A DNA stretch of 64,000 nucleotides from an uncultured Saprospiraceae bacterium. Its GTDB lineage: Bacteria; Bacteroidota; Bacteroidia; Chitinophagales; Saprospiraceae. The translations under genes were made by a program, and so were the position numbers. The stretch is from NCBI GenBank assembly GCA_937928405.1, contig CALFWZ010000054.1, forward strand, positions 62,001 to 126,000. Reading direction: 5' to 3'. Positions 24,890 to 33,298 of the stretch are shown here, one piece after another (positions within the stretch are counted from its first letter, which is position 1; every line of letters begins with the position of its first letter). The notes below the pieces were generated by a model. It had not been told where the DNA came from, made no database searches, and saw only the letters and a list, made by a program, of their open reading frames with translations.

Positions 24890-25492
24890 ATGAAGCGAGT
24901 TCATCTTATTTCAGGATTAATCATTTCCCTTTTTACTGGTTTACATTTATTCAATCATATGGGTAGTGTTTTTGGAGCAGAAAATCATATTGAATTAATG
25001 GATAAGTTGAGACTAGTCTATAGAAATTTTATAGTCGAAACGATACTGCTAGCCGCTGTACTTAGTCAAATAGTATCAGGAATCAATTTGTTCTTTTTTA
25101 AAAAGAACTTAGTAAAAGGGTTTTATGAAAAATTACAAATTTGGACAGGACTTTATTTAGCATTTTTCTTTTTAATGCATGTCGGAGCTGTGCTTATCGG
25201 GAGATATTTTTTAGAACTTGATACCAATTTTTATTTTGGAGCAGCTGGATTAAATACTTTTCCGTTGAATCTATTTTTCATTCCATATTACGGTCTCGCA
25301 ATTTTATCTTTTTTTGGACATATCGCAGCCATTCATTTTCAAAAAAAGAAAAATGCGCTCTTTGGATTAACGGTTGAAAACCAATCGAGATTCATCCTAG
25401 TAATAGGAATTATTGTGACGATAATAATTTTTTATGGATTAACCAATGGGTTTACAACGGTTGAGATACCAGAAGCATACAAAATTATATGA
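24890..25492 (+). CDS. Five-helix membrane protein with conserved-looking histidines, possibly a b-type cytochrome
   Basis: A 200-residue integral membrane protein with five predicted helices (about 5-27, 50-70, 84-106, 128-150, 167-187). Histidines lie at 19 and 23 (GLHLFNHMG), 97 (FLMHVGA), 144 and 149 (FGHIAAIHF) within or at the edges of helices. The layout recalls small diheme cytochrome b subunits, but I do not recognise a named family and haem binding is inferred only. It is directly downstream of the Crp/Fnr regulator with its own promoter and operator, so it is likely a target of that regulator. A strong terminator follows. Confidence 0.7.
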   Translation: MKRVHLISGLIISLFTGLHLFNHMGSVFGAENHIELMDKLRLVYRNFIVETILLAAVLSQIVSGINLFFFKKNLVKGFYEKLQIWTGLYLAFFFLMHVGAVLIGRYFLELDTNFYFGAAGLNTFPLNLFFIPYYGLAILSFFGHIAAIHFQKKKNALFGLTVENQSRFILVIGIIVTIIIFYGLTNGFTTVEIPEAYKII

Positions 25493-25514
25493 GATGGTTT
25501 TTGACAATAGTCTC

Positions 25515-25551
25515 AAAAAAAACGCTATGCCGAACAGCATAGCGTTTTTTC
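25515..25551. terminator. Bidirectional terminator
   Basis: AACGCTATGC (25521-25530) and GCATAGCGTT (25537-25546) form a perfect 10-bp stem with a 6-nt loop, flanked by A- and T-runs on the two sides. It can end both the five-TM gene and the convergent barrel gene. Confidence 0.85.
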
Positions 25552-25572
25552 GTTTTAGAGACCTCTAGCAAC

Positions 25573-27183
25573 TTATTTAAAAGTAGACTTGGCACCAATC
25601 TGTATAGAGAAGGTATGAATCCGGTCACGATTGAGACCTAGATTTTTTCCAAAAACTTCGTGCTGGTAAATAGGTTGAAGAAATAAAGACCAGCGAGGAG
25701 AAATAAAACGTTCTACACCAATACCAATGTTAGCCGTAAAGTAGTGGTTTCGTTGAAATGATCCGCCTTCAAAAAATCCTTCTCCTGCAATGTCTGCTTC
25801 TCGTTCAAGTTCAATTTGAGGTGTTTCTTCAGCATCTGGTGAAGAAGGTATTGGGAAATTTAAATTGGAATTATTATTACCTAGATTATTTACGGTAACA
25901 TTATAATGGTTTAGTGCCAGTACATTTAAAGACGCTCCCGTAATGGCATGTAGCTTCCATTTTTTATCTGGATTATTTATCTGGAACTGAAGATTCATTG
26001 GAATGGTCAACAGATTTAAATTGACGGCATCAAATACGCGAGATTGGTAACCATTCGCAAAAGAACCGCCAATATTTATTTCTTGTTGTGGATAGTAATT
26101 AATTCTATGATAGATCAACCCAGTACTTAAAGTAAGTTTTTCATAATTAAAATCCAACGTAATTCCTCCACCGTATCCGAGTTGGTATTGCTGATAACTA
26201 TTGTCTTTCTGAGTGCTAGTGCTAGGAGTGTTTATCTGATTAATATCTGCTGAAGTCATCGCTCCTAAGCGAACGGTAACCTTTTTAGAGAACTTTTTAA
26301 TGGCGCCAATTGCTGACCAATCTGTGGTGTGGTCAAGGGTAGAGATCGTAGCGCTTGGCAATTCATCTACTGAGGTCGATAAAGTTTGATCGTCTATATC
26401 GTTCCTCAAAGTTTCTTCCAAAGGTAATGCTATGACTAGGTCTACATTTGTTGTTTTTGATAGCACCTCTTTTTTGTTTTTATCTGAACTGAGGGCAATA
26501 ATGCTTTCGGATGGCGCAGATAAAACGATAGAGGACACAATATTTTCTTTAATAGAAGAAGCTATGTTGGTAGTTGATATTTCGTTTGTCTTTATAATTG
26601 ATTTTACGTTTGCGTCTGCAATTGAAGTTGAGGTTGCTATTTCAGTTGGCGCATCAATTTCCTTCCATAAATCAATTTGCGTTTCAGCTACCATATCATT
26701 TTTGTCGCTGATAGTGGCTGGGTAGCTAGGCATAAATTGTACAATGGTCAAAAGTAATAAAACCATTAAGCTAAATTCTGCTACTTTATAATTGACAATT
26801 TTTCTTCGAACGTTAAATTCTTCTTCAAGACGGTGAGACAGCAACGTCCAGTGAGTTGGATTATAGGGAATATATAGATTGGATAAACTTTCGGTAGCTA
26901 AGTTATCCAGTGCTTCGTCAGAAATTTCGGGGATATTTAATTCTTGGTCTATTTTGGATTCCATCATCTCCCAATAATTCCCCTCCGCACCTACTTCTAA
27001 GCTTTCCATTCGATTGCGAATCAAGTCATCAAAGTCAGAGGGTTGTTCTAGAGGAGATAAATCATTAGCAGCATCTAGCTTTTCGGCAAACGAATTCCAG
27101 TCTCCGGGAGAAATATCATTTCCCAGATTACTTAGTGCATCCTTAAGTTGATCATCAAATTCGTTAATCTCTGCCATTTCCAA
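25573..27183 (-). CDS. Single-TM protein with C-terminal outer-membrane-like beta-barrel, partner of the ECF sigma
   Basis: A 536-residue protein with an unusual layout. Residues 1-125 are acidic and hold three similar tryptophan units (DWNSFAEKL, YWEMMESKI, HWTLLSHRL). Residues about 131-151 form one membrane helix. A Ser/Thr-rich linker covers about 160-320. Residues about 325-536 are alternating strands ending in FSIQIGAKSTFK, like a porin-family beta-barrel with a terminal aromatic residue. Its start lies inside the end of the sigma gene (20-base overlap), so translation is probably coupled. I infer that the N-terminal part acts as anti-sigma and the barrel lies in the outer membrane. It has no signal peptide other than the internal helix. 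Confidence 0.7.
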   Translation of the reverse strand: MEMAEINEFDDQLKDALSNLGNDISPGDWNSFAEKLDAANDLSPLEQPSDFDDLIRNRMESLEVGAEGNYWEMMESKIDQELNIPEISDEALDNLATESLSNLYIPYNPTHWTLLSHRLEEEFNVRRKIVNYKVAEFSLMVLLLLTIVQFMPSYPATISDKNDMVAETQIDLWKEIDAPTEIATSTSIADANVKSIIKTNEISTTNIASSIKENIVSSIVLSAPSESIIALSSDKNKKEVLSKTTNVDLVIALPLEETLRNDIDDQTLSTSVDELPSATISTLDHTTDWSAIGAIKKFSKKVTVRLGAMTSADINQINTPSTSTQKDNSYQQYQLGYGGGITLDFNYEKLTLSTGLIYHRINYYPQQEINIGGSFANGYQSRVFDAVNLNLLTIPMNLQFQINNPDKKWKLHAITGASLNVLALNHYNVTVNNLGNNNSNLNFPIPSSPDAEETPQIELEREADIAGEGFFEGGSFQRNHYFTANIGIGVERFISPRWSLFLQPIYQHEVFGKNLGLNRDRIHTFSIQIGAKSTFK

Positions 27184-27730
27184 TGTGTTTCGCTGCTAGT
27201 ATTTCCTTGAGCTTTGTTCTTGCTTTTACCAGATTAGATCTGGAAGTGCTTTCTGTAATCTGTAGTTGTTCAGCAATCTCTCGGTGAGAATAGCCTTCAA
27301 TTACGTATAGGTTAAAAACTGTTCGATAGCCAGGTGATAAAGTTTGAATAGAGGATAAAATTTCTTTTTCTCCACAAACACTTACGGCATCTGCATCATG
27401 ACAGCTTACCTGATACGCTTGGTCTAGATCTTCTGTTCGGCGACGGATCGCTTTACGGTAAAAATCAATTGATGTATTAACCATGATTCTTTTGATCCAG
27501 GCGTTGAGAGAAGTTCCCGGTTGATATTTACTAATATGTTTAAACACCTTAATAAACCCTTCGTGTAGAATATCAAGCGCATCCTCCTTATTGTTAGAAT
27601 AACGAAGACAAACGCCCATCATCTTACCGTAGTGTGTTTCGTAAAGTTGCTTTTGGGCCCACTTTTCTCCACGCACACAAGCAGTAATCAAACTTACTTC
27701 TTCTCGTTTAAACTGAATTGCTATATCCAT
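27164..27730 (-). CDS. RNA polymerase ECF-type sigma factor
   Basis: A 188-residue sigma-70 family protein. Region 2 spans about residues 22-90 (YETHYGKMMGVCLRYSNNKE, ALDILHEGFIKVFKHI, AWIKRIMVNTSIDFYRK). Region 4 spans about 128-178 (LSPGYRTVFNLYVIEGYSHR, EIAEQLQITESTSRSNLVKA). Such factors direct polymerase to a small regulon when released by an anti-sigma protein. The following gene overlaps its end by 20 bases and is the likely anti-sigma partner. The gap upstream carries palindromes that could be regulatory. Confidence 0.9.
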   Translation of the reverse strand: MDIAIQFKREEVSLITACVRGEKWAQKQLYETHYGKMMGVCLRYSNNKEDALDILHEGFIKVFKHISKYQPGTSLNAWIKRIMVNTSIDFYRKAIRRRTEDLDQAYQVSCHDADAVSVCGEKEILSSIQTLSPGYRTVFNLYVIEGYSHREIAEQLQITESTSRSNLVKARTKLKEILAAKHIGNGRD

Positions 27731-28058
27731 TGGTGAACTTTTTACTACGTTTGTTGATTTTTCACCGTTCCAACCAGTTTTTACACTTATTTTGTATTTT
27801 CTGGTTATAGAGAGAACGACCTGATACTTTAATTAGCTGCCTTAAGTGGCTGAAAACCGGAGTTTTAGCTAAAAAAATACCTCAAACGCACGATGATTGA
27901 ATCATTGCAGTGATTTATCGTTTAACAATGATAAGAAGCGAAGGGCAAATTACCAAAGTTTTTAACGCTTTTAACTGTCGTTAACTGGCTAAAATCAAGG
28001 GGGAGCATGCCATTTATTGGATAGCATGCTCATTAGATGATGGACAGACAATGAGAAA
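27731..28058. other. Intergenic region with three palindromes, upstream of the ECF sigma
   Basis: No gene is seen in this 328-base gap. It holds AAAAC-CGGA-GTTTT near 27854, ATGATT-G-AATCAT at 27893-27905, and GAGCATGC (28003-28010) with GCATGCTC (28024-28031). The last one lies downstream of the propeller gene and lacks a T-run, so it is a doubtful terminator. The promoter of the sigma gene must lie here, but no exact TAnnTTTG was found. Confidence 0.5.
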
Positions 28059-30272
28059 CTACTGATTTAGCAGCACCCCTTGTGATATTTCATTCCCATT
28101 ATTTTCTAATTTCAAATAATAAACACCGGTAGACCAGCCCGAAAAATGGCTTTCAGGAAGGATGGTCAAACGCTCTTTTGTGGTGAATACTCCTAATTTT
28201 TGCCCCAAGACAGTATACCAAGTTCCTACGGTTGTATTATTGGTGGAAAATGCTTCTGGTAAATTAATGCAAAGCCGTGCTCCTTTGGTATGTGGATTGG
28301 GAAAAATACTAAAAGCGGGAACTTCGTTTTCAGGGTTGGATGTTGCTGATTTATTAACAAAAAAAGATTCAGACAAACCATTTGAATTGAAGATACCTAA
28401 TCCAGCATTATAACCACCCATCCAGACATTTCCACCAGCATCGATTTTTAACTGGTGAATTCGATCACTGATGACGCCGGAGTTTTTGGTATCGTAAATG
28501 GTCCAGGTGTCTTCCTTAAAATGTCCCAGCGCGTTATTCATTCCGAGCCAGATATCCTCTTCTGCGTCTAGTTCAATTGAATGTAACGAACTCCGTAAAC
28601 TTTCTCCATTTATTTCATGGATAATCCTCATATCATTTCCTTCAAGCCTAAGCAAGTGGTCTTGTTGTACGATCCATACGACCCCATTGTTCGTAACTGC
28701 GATATCTAGGATTCGATCTTTATAGATAAGATCACTCTGTTCGGAAGGCTTAAATTGTCGCCATGCTTGACCATCATAAATGGAAATGCCACTATTTCCA
28801 GCGATCCAAAATTCTTCGGTAATCGGATGATTAAAATGCCCATTAGAATTACCACTACTATTGCCATGTTCTGATGCTGCAAAAACTTTCCAACCACTTG
28901 GACTTTCGTATAATACAAATCCAGACCACTTATCCAATACCCAACGGCGACCGTTTGGATCAAAATGAATAATACTTCGATTTTCATCCAATAATGGACT
29001 TACGTCTGGTAGATTGGCGTCGATCCAATTGCCATTTAAATAAAACCATACGTGGTCGTTGACGAAAAATTGTAAGGAATTATCACTAAGTTGATTGACA
29101 ATTCCAGATCGGTTGATGCTTTGTAAAGAGTCGGGTAGTAACGAGTTGTCGAAAATTGACCATTCATTGTTCGAGTTGTTTCTAATTTTTAACTCACTGT
29201 CAATCTGATTGTGATGATTTGACTTTACCCAAGCATCTTCATTTGCTAAAAAAATCTGCTCGATGCGATTACCAATTTCAAAATCTGCGTGGATATCCAT
29301 CTGCTCCCAAGTGTCATTTCTAAAACGCCATAATCCATCAAATGCTGAACTTACATAGATGTCGTAATTGGAATTTGGCGATAGATAAAGATATTGTTGG
29401 TAGTAGTGAAAATCTATTTCTTCGGGCAAGTCGATTCTACGAATTACCTGATATGTTTCGTCTAGTTCGATCAATTGTCCTTGACCTTGGCCAGAAGAAC
29501 TTAAAAACCAAAGATGGTGATCTTCGCCAATCGCCAATGAGTGACTATTGCCTAAATTCATGTTGTCAGTAGGCACATAAAGTTGCCATTCTCTATTTAA
29601 TTCTTTATAGAAACCACTATCCGTCCAAATCGTTCCATGTTGGTCAACGATCAAAGCATTCATTCTTGGGGATTCCATGGGAAGGATAGAATTGGTCTGA
29701 TCAAAACACTGAACGCTGGTACCCTGATAACGGCAAATATTAAATTGTCCATAGGTATAAGAAGTTACCCATATACTGCTATCGACTGGATTGGTAACGA
29801 TATCCGTCGGATATAAATACTGTAAGTCATTACTGGGGTGCCTGATAAATTCACCATCTACCAAAGTATGCAGGCTGTAATTTCCTGCTACGACTACTTG
29901 GTCGAACATATTTAACGTTAGTACATACGCATTAAAAGATCCTATTTCCTCTAAGTAATTTATCCAATTATCTCCATCATACCGAGCAACCCCATCATTC
30001 GTAGCTACCCAAAGATCATAGTTTTGATCCAGTAAAATATCATTGATGTCATTACCTGGAATAGAAGAATTTCCACGATTAAAATATTGATTGGTTTTTG
30101 TCCTAAGGTCATGTTTGATGAGTCCGCCTTTGGTGGCAATCCATAGGATATTTTTGTCTTGAATTACTTTCTTGACAGAGCGGGTGCTAGTGTAGTTTAC
30201 CCAATGGGGATGTTCTTGTGCGATGGAAAAAAGGGAAGCGCATAAGAAAATTAGGAGGATGAAATTTTTCAT
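28059..30272 (-). CDS. Two-component-regulator-type propeller protein with T9SS sorting domain
   Basis: A 737-residue secreted protein: signal peptide (residues 1-18, LFSIAQ), then many propeller blades with the pattern W-x-A-T-x-x-G (LWIATKGGLIKHD, LWVATNDGVARYDGDNWINY, IWLGMNNALGHF, VWMGGYNAGLGIF). The blades match the ligand-binding propeller found in hybrid histidine kinases, but no kinase domain is present. Residues about 655-737 are a T9SS type A sorting domain (FSIFPNPHTKG, GVYYLKLENNGNE). It is probably a surface protein; its ligand is unknown. It is a single gene. Confidence 0.85.
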   Translation of the reverse strand: MKNFILLIFLCASLFSIAQEHPHWVNYTSTRSVKKVIQDKNILWIATKGGLIKHDLRTKTNQYFNRGNSSIPGNDINDILLDQNYDLWVATNDGVARYDGDNWINYLEEIGSFNAYVLTLNMFDQVVVAGNYSLHTLVDGEFIRHPSNDLQYLYPTDIVTNPVDSSIWVTSYTYGQFNICRYQGTSVQCFDQTNSILPMESPRMNALIVDQHGTIWTDSGFYKELNREWQLYVPTDNMNLGNSHSLAIGEDHHLWFLSSSGQGQGQLIELDETYQVIRRIDLPEEIDFHYYQQYLYLSPNSNYDIYVSSAFDGLWRFRNDTWEQMDIHADFEIGNRIEQIFLANEDAWVKSNHHNQIDSELKIRNNSNNEWSIFDNSLLPDSLQSINRSGIVNQLSDNSLQFFVNDHVWFYLNGNWIDANLPDVSPLLDENRSIIHFDPNGRRWVLDKWSGFVLYESPSGWKVFAASEHGNSSGNSNGHFNHPITEEFWIAGNSGISIYDGQAWRQFKPSEQSDLIYKDRILDIAVTNNGVVWIVQQDHLLRLEGNDMRIIHEINGESLRSSLHSIELDAEEDIWLGMNNALGHFKEDTWTIYDTKNSGVISDRIHQLKIDAGGNVWMGGYNAGLGIFNSNGLSESFFVNKSATSNPENEVPAFSIFPNPHTKGARLCINLPEAFSTNNTTVGTWYTVLGQKLGVFTTKERLTILPESHFSGWSTGVYYLKLENNGNEISQGVLLNQ

Positions 30273-30318
30273 GACCTGGTTGTTTTAATAGGCATTATAT
30301 TTATGATGAAGATACATT

Positions 30319-30355
30319 AAAAAAGCGATATACCGGATAAAAGGCATATCGCTTT
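30319..30355 (-). terminator. Terminator after the TonB-like gene
   Basis: On the minus strand AAAGCGATAT and ATATCGCTTT form a 10-bp stem followed by TTTT. It lies about 35 bases past the stop of the TonB-like gene. Confidence 0.75.
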
Positions 30356-30387
30356 GGCAAAACATCGATTATGAATTCTTTATGTCT

Positions 30388-31290
30388 TTACTCTTCTTCT
30401 TCGATATCGAAAATGAAAGTTAATTTTCCACACTGTTTAGCAGGAGCCGTATAGTCGCGTTCGAAACGGTACTCTGAAGCAATTTTTCTAGCTTTCCGCA
30501 AAACAGATTTACTTTTAATGGTAGAAAGTTCTTCGTTTAATTCTGAATAAACCACTTTTCCACTTGGGTTCACACAAAGATTCACAACGATCTTTCCAGT
30601 TTCGGTGGTAATCTTTTTTACGTCCGCTCGTTTTACTACTCTTCGACCAAAGATGCCATCACCAGAAAAGTCCATGCCCTGATCTCCTTCGTCTGCTACA
30701 CCGTCTGTTTTTGAGTCTCCACTTTCTGAACTACCTGTTTTACCTTCACCGGCTCCACTGGTACTTCCATTGGTTTCGTTGCCTGCTCCAGAAGAAGAAG
30801 TTGGCTTTGCTTCAGTTGGTTTTTCGACAGCGGTTTCCTTAGTAGGCTTAGTCTTTTTTTCTGGCTTTTTAGCAGGTACTTCTGGAATTTCTTCTACGAT
30901 TTCTGGTGGTGCTTCTACTGGCTTATCTGCTACCGTAGGCTTTGTTTTTACGCGTACTTTAGATTTTGTGTCTGTCAGTACAGGCTTCTTTTTAGCGGTA
31001 GGAACTGGCTTTGGTTTTGGCTTTGGTGTTTCTTTTACTTCTACCTTTTCTACCACTTCTTTGGTTGGACCATTCGCTTCTTTGCTCTTCTTGGTAGAAG
31101 ATTTTTTAGCAGCACTTTTAAAGTCTCTAAAATCTACCACCACAGCGGTCATCTCTGGTTTCGGTGGCGTAATATTCATAAAAGGAAATAAAAGCAGTGC
31201 TAGCAAGCCAACGTGAATCATGGTGGTAATTCGCTTGCTACGCTTACGGCTTTCTTTCGCTTTGATTGTTTCGATGGTCGTACTAGTCAT
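30388..31290 (-). CDS. TonB-like energy transducer with Lys/Pro/Thr-rich linker
   Basis: A 300-residue protein. A cytoplasmic basic tail is followed by one membrane helix (residues about 22-42, IHVGLLALLLFPFMNI). A long linker rich in K, P, T, E, S and G spans about 55-205. A C-terminal domain covers about 215-300 (GRRVVKRADVKKI, NPSGKVVYSELN, YRFERDYTAP). This is the layout of TonB family proteins that couple the proton motive force to outer-membrane receptors. No exbB or exbD gene is adjacent. It is divergent from the SH3-domain gene. Confidence 0.75.
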   Translation of the reverse strand: MTSTTIETIKAKESRKRSKRITTMIHVGLLALLLFPFMNITPPKPEMTAVVVDFRDFKSAAKKSSTKKSKEANGPTKEVVEKVEVKETPKPKPKPVPTAKKKPVLTDTKSKVRVKTKPTVADKPVEAPPEIVEEIPEVPAKKPEKKTKPTKETAVEKPTEAKPTSSSGAGNETNGSTSGAGEGKTGSSESGDSKTDGVADEGDQGMDFSGDGIFGRRVVKRADVKKITTETGKIVVNLCVNPSGKVVYSELNEELSTIKSKSVLRKARKIASEYRFERDYTAPAKQCGKLTFIFDIEEEE

Positions 31291-31523
31291 AATAAAGGAG
31301 TTTTAATTCTTTCAATACTTTATAGACCCGTGAGAATAAGAAAGGTTAAAGTCAACCCGCTATTTTTTTAGTTAAAAAACTCTTAAGAAAAGGTATGTGT
31401 TCACCGAAAACTCCCAAAGCATGGCGAATACTCGTTGGTTGCTAGCGTTTACTCATTTACACATGAAACCACTATTTTTTACCCTGATATTGCACTTGTA
31501 TTCATTATCAAACCCTTTAAAAT

Positions 31524-32528
31524 ATGTTTATCATGAATCTAATAAAAGAAAAAATGATGATCGTTATCGCTCTTTTAATATTTGGACAATTAACGGTCTT
31601 TGGACAACAATATACCTGCTCTGCCTCGGCAGGAATTTCTTACCTCGTAACGGCTGCTTCAGGGCTAAGTATGCGCGCCGAACCCGATTTACGCGCTGTA
31701 AAACTTAAAGCAGTACCCTACGGAAAAGAAGTAGTAGTCTGTCCTGAATTTGCTGGTCCTGCCGAACAAATAGAAGGAACCGAAGGAACTTGGTTACGGA
31801 CGTATTATCGTGGAGAAGAAGGTTATATGTTTAGTGGTTTTATGGAAGCACAACCGGAAGTAAAAGTGGTGCTGCCAGAGAGTTGGCTGGACGATGGTCG
31901 CGAGAGAGTATATCATGGATTGTATCGTACCGAACTAGGTGATGGCTTTACGGAAGAAAGTTTTAGTGTTCGTCCCGTGAATATGATTACCGACACGGTT
32001 CAGATCATAGGTGAGGAACCATATACTTACCAACGAATTGCTTTAGACGACCGTCCTGTATTTTTGTTTTCTGGTATTAACACCAAGAATGATCGCAGTA
32101 TCAAAGGCAAGCAACTAGACCATAAATTTCTCTATCCAGGAGAATCGGTTTCTCTCACACTTGACAATGGACACTATCATATTTATGCGAAAGGCCGTGT
32201 ACTAGAAAACAAAACGGGAGAGGATATCAATCCAATTTCGATGATTAAAAATTACGAACTCCACGTACGTCGCAGTGGTCATGATGGTGATCGAGAAGAT
32301 CAGATAATTTATAAAATGGATATTCCTTCTTGGTATATGGATGGTTATCAGGGCGGTGTATTTATTCACTGGATGGGTGATCTGGATGAAGACGGAGAGC
32401 TGGATTTATTACTTTCTAAATCAGAAAATCCAGAATGCTGGGACATTATTTTCTTCTTGTCTTCTAAAGCCGAGCATGGACACTTTTTTAAGCAGGTGAC
32501 GAAGTATCAGGAATGTGGAGGTTGTTAA
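31524..32528 (+). CDS. Secreted SH3-domain protein
   Basis: A 334-residue protein with a signal peptide ending QLTVFGQ-Q. The exact start is uncertain among ATG codons at 31524, 31533 and 31554. Residues about 43-110 form a bacterial SH3 domain (SGLSMRAEPDLRAVKLKAVP, then YRGEEGYMFSGFMEA). The remaining two thirds contain strands and an acidic D-x-D-x-D segment near the end (GDLDEDGELDLLLSKSENPE) that looks like a calcium-type repeat. No enzyme motif is seen. A role in envelope or cell-wall binding is inferred only. A terminator follows. Confidence 0.75.
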   Translation: MFIMNLIKEKMMIVIALLIFGQLTVFGQQYTCSASAGISYLVTAASGLSMRAEPDLRAVKLKAVPYGKEVVVCPEFAGPAEQIEGTEGTWLRTYYRGEEGYMFSGFMEAQPEVKVVLPESWLDDGRERVYHGLYRTELGDGFTEESFSVRPVNMITDTVQIIGEEPYTYQRIALDDRPVFLFSGINTKNDRSIKGKQLDHKFLYPGESVSLTLDNGHYHIYAKGRVLENKTGEDINPISMIKNYELHVRRSGHDGDREDQIIYKMDIPSWYMDGYQGGVFIHWMGDLDEDGELDLLLSKSENPECWDIIFFLSSKAEHGHFFKQVTKYQECGGC

Positions 32529-32569
32529 ATTGGTTAATAAGCACAAGTTTTTATAGATTGTAGGACGGG

Positions 32570-32600
32570 CCCGTTACCAGTTTGGTGGCGGGTCTTTTTT
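32570..32600 (+). terminator. Terminator after SH3-domain gene
   Basis: CCCGTTACC (32570-32578) and GGTGGCGGG (32584-32592) pair over 9 bp including two G-U pairs, with a 5-nt loop and then TCTTTTTT. Confidence 0.75.
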
Positions 32601-32720
32601 GCTAGGAAGGCACGATATTTTTTTCCACAAAGGTTTTGTGCGTCTTTTTTATGTCTAATTTTTATGATTTTTAATTCGAATTTTCCTTTGTGCCTTAGCG
32701 TTTCTCGAATCAAGTTCGGG
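32601..32720. repeat. CACAAAGG / CTTTGTGCCTTAGCG word-repeat region
   Basis: CACAAA-GGT-TTTGTG (32626-32640) is a hairpin followed by cgtctttttt, which could act as a second terminator. CCTTTGTGCCTTAGCG follows about 50 bases later. Such low-complexity words recur between genes of many bacteria. No gene is seen here. Confidence 0.5.
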
Positions 32721-32735
32721 ACACGTGTTGTGGCC

Positions 32736-32767
32736 TTGGTTTTCTTTATTGCCTTTACGTATCTTTG
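32736..32767 (+). promoter_or_regulatory. Promoter of the gamma carbonic anhydrase-like gene
   Basis: TATCTTTG at 32760-32767 is an exact TAnnTTTG element with TTGG at 32736-32739 as the -33 element, and lies 12 bases before the ATG. Confidence 0.65.
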
Positions 32768-32779
32768 CAGTAAAAAGAT

Positions 32780-33298
32780 ATGGCATTAATAAAAACAGTA
32801 CGTGACTGTACTCCTGCTTTTGGTAACAATTGTTACCTTTCAGAAAACGCAACTATTGTTGGAGATGTAACGATGGGTGATGATTGTAGTGTCTGGTTTC
32901 AGGCAGTAATTCGTGGAGATGTACACTGGATTAAAATCGGGAATAGTGTTAATATTCAGGATGGAGCTATTATTCATGCAACGTATGAGAAAGCTCCAAC
33001 CTCGATTGGAAATAATGTTTCGATTGGACATCGAGCCATTGTGCATGGCTGTACGGTGGAGGATAATGTATTGATTGGAATGGGTGCCATAGTGATGGAC
33101 CACGCGGTTGTGCAGGCCAATTGTCTAATTGCTGCCGGAGCAGTAGTTAAAGAAAAAATGATCTGTGAGTCGGGCTATATTTATGCAGGTGTACCAGCAA
33201 AAAAAGTAAAAAAACTTTCTGCGGAAGCGTTTGAAGGAACGGTATTGCGAATTGCGAACGCCTATAAAATGTACGCGAGTTGGTTTAAAGCTGTTTAA
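32780..33298 (+). CDS. Gamma carbonic anhydrase-family protein (left-handed beta-helix)
   Basis: A 172-residue protein built of hexapeptide repeats (ATIVGDVTMGDDCSVWFQAV, SIGNNVSIGHRAIVHG, VLIGMGAIVMDHAVV). The three histidines that bind metal in gamma carbonic anhydrases appear in the IIHA and IGHRAIVHG segments. Family members form trimers; some hydrate CO2, others act on acyl-CoA esters or have no known activity. The function is therefore left open. A second, PaaY-like member is at 45182-45778. It is a single gene with its own promoter. Confidence 0.85.
   Translation: MALIKTVRDCTPAFGNNCYLSENATIVGDVTMGDDCSVWFQAVIRGDVHWIKIGNSVNIQDGAIIHATYEKAPTSIGNNVSIGHRAIVHGCTVEDNVLIGMGAIVMDHAVVQANCLIAAGAVVKEKMICESGYIYAGVPAKKVKKLSAEAFEGTVLRIANAYKMYASWFKAV

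Noticed and set aside
28003-28031. GAGCATGC/GCATGCTC hairpin as terminator of the propeller gene
   Set aside because: The stem is good but no T-run follows on the minus strand; kept only as a palindrome in the gap description.
30770-31216. Open plus-strand frame of 148 codons opposite the TonB-like gene
   Set aside because: It is the mirror of the Lys/Pro/Thr-rich linker and gives a low-complexity Ser/Gly/Phe-rich product; the minus-strand frame has clear TonB-type ends.
31397-31708. Open frame before and across the start of the SH3-domain gene
   Set aside because: It overlaps the signal peptide of the SH3 gene in another frame and is not protein-like.
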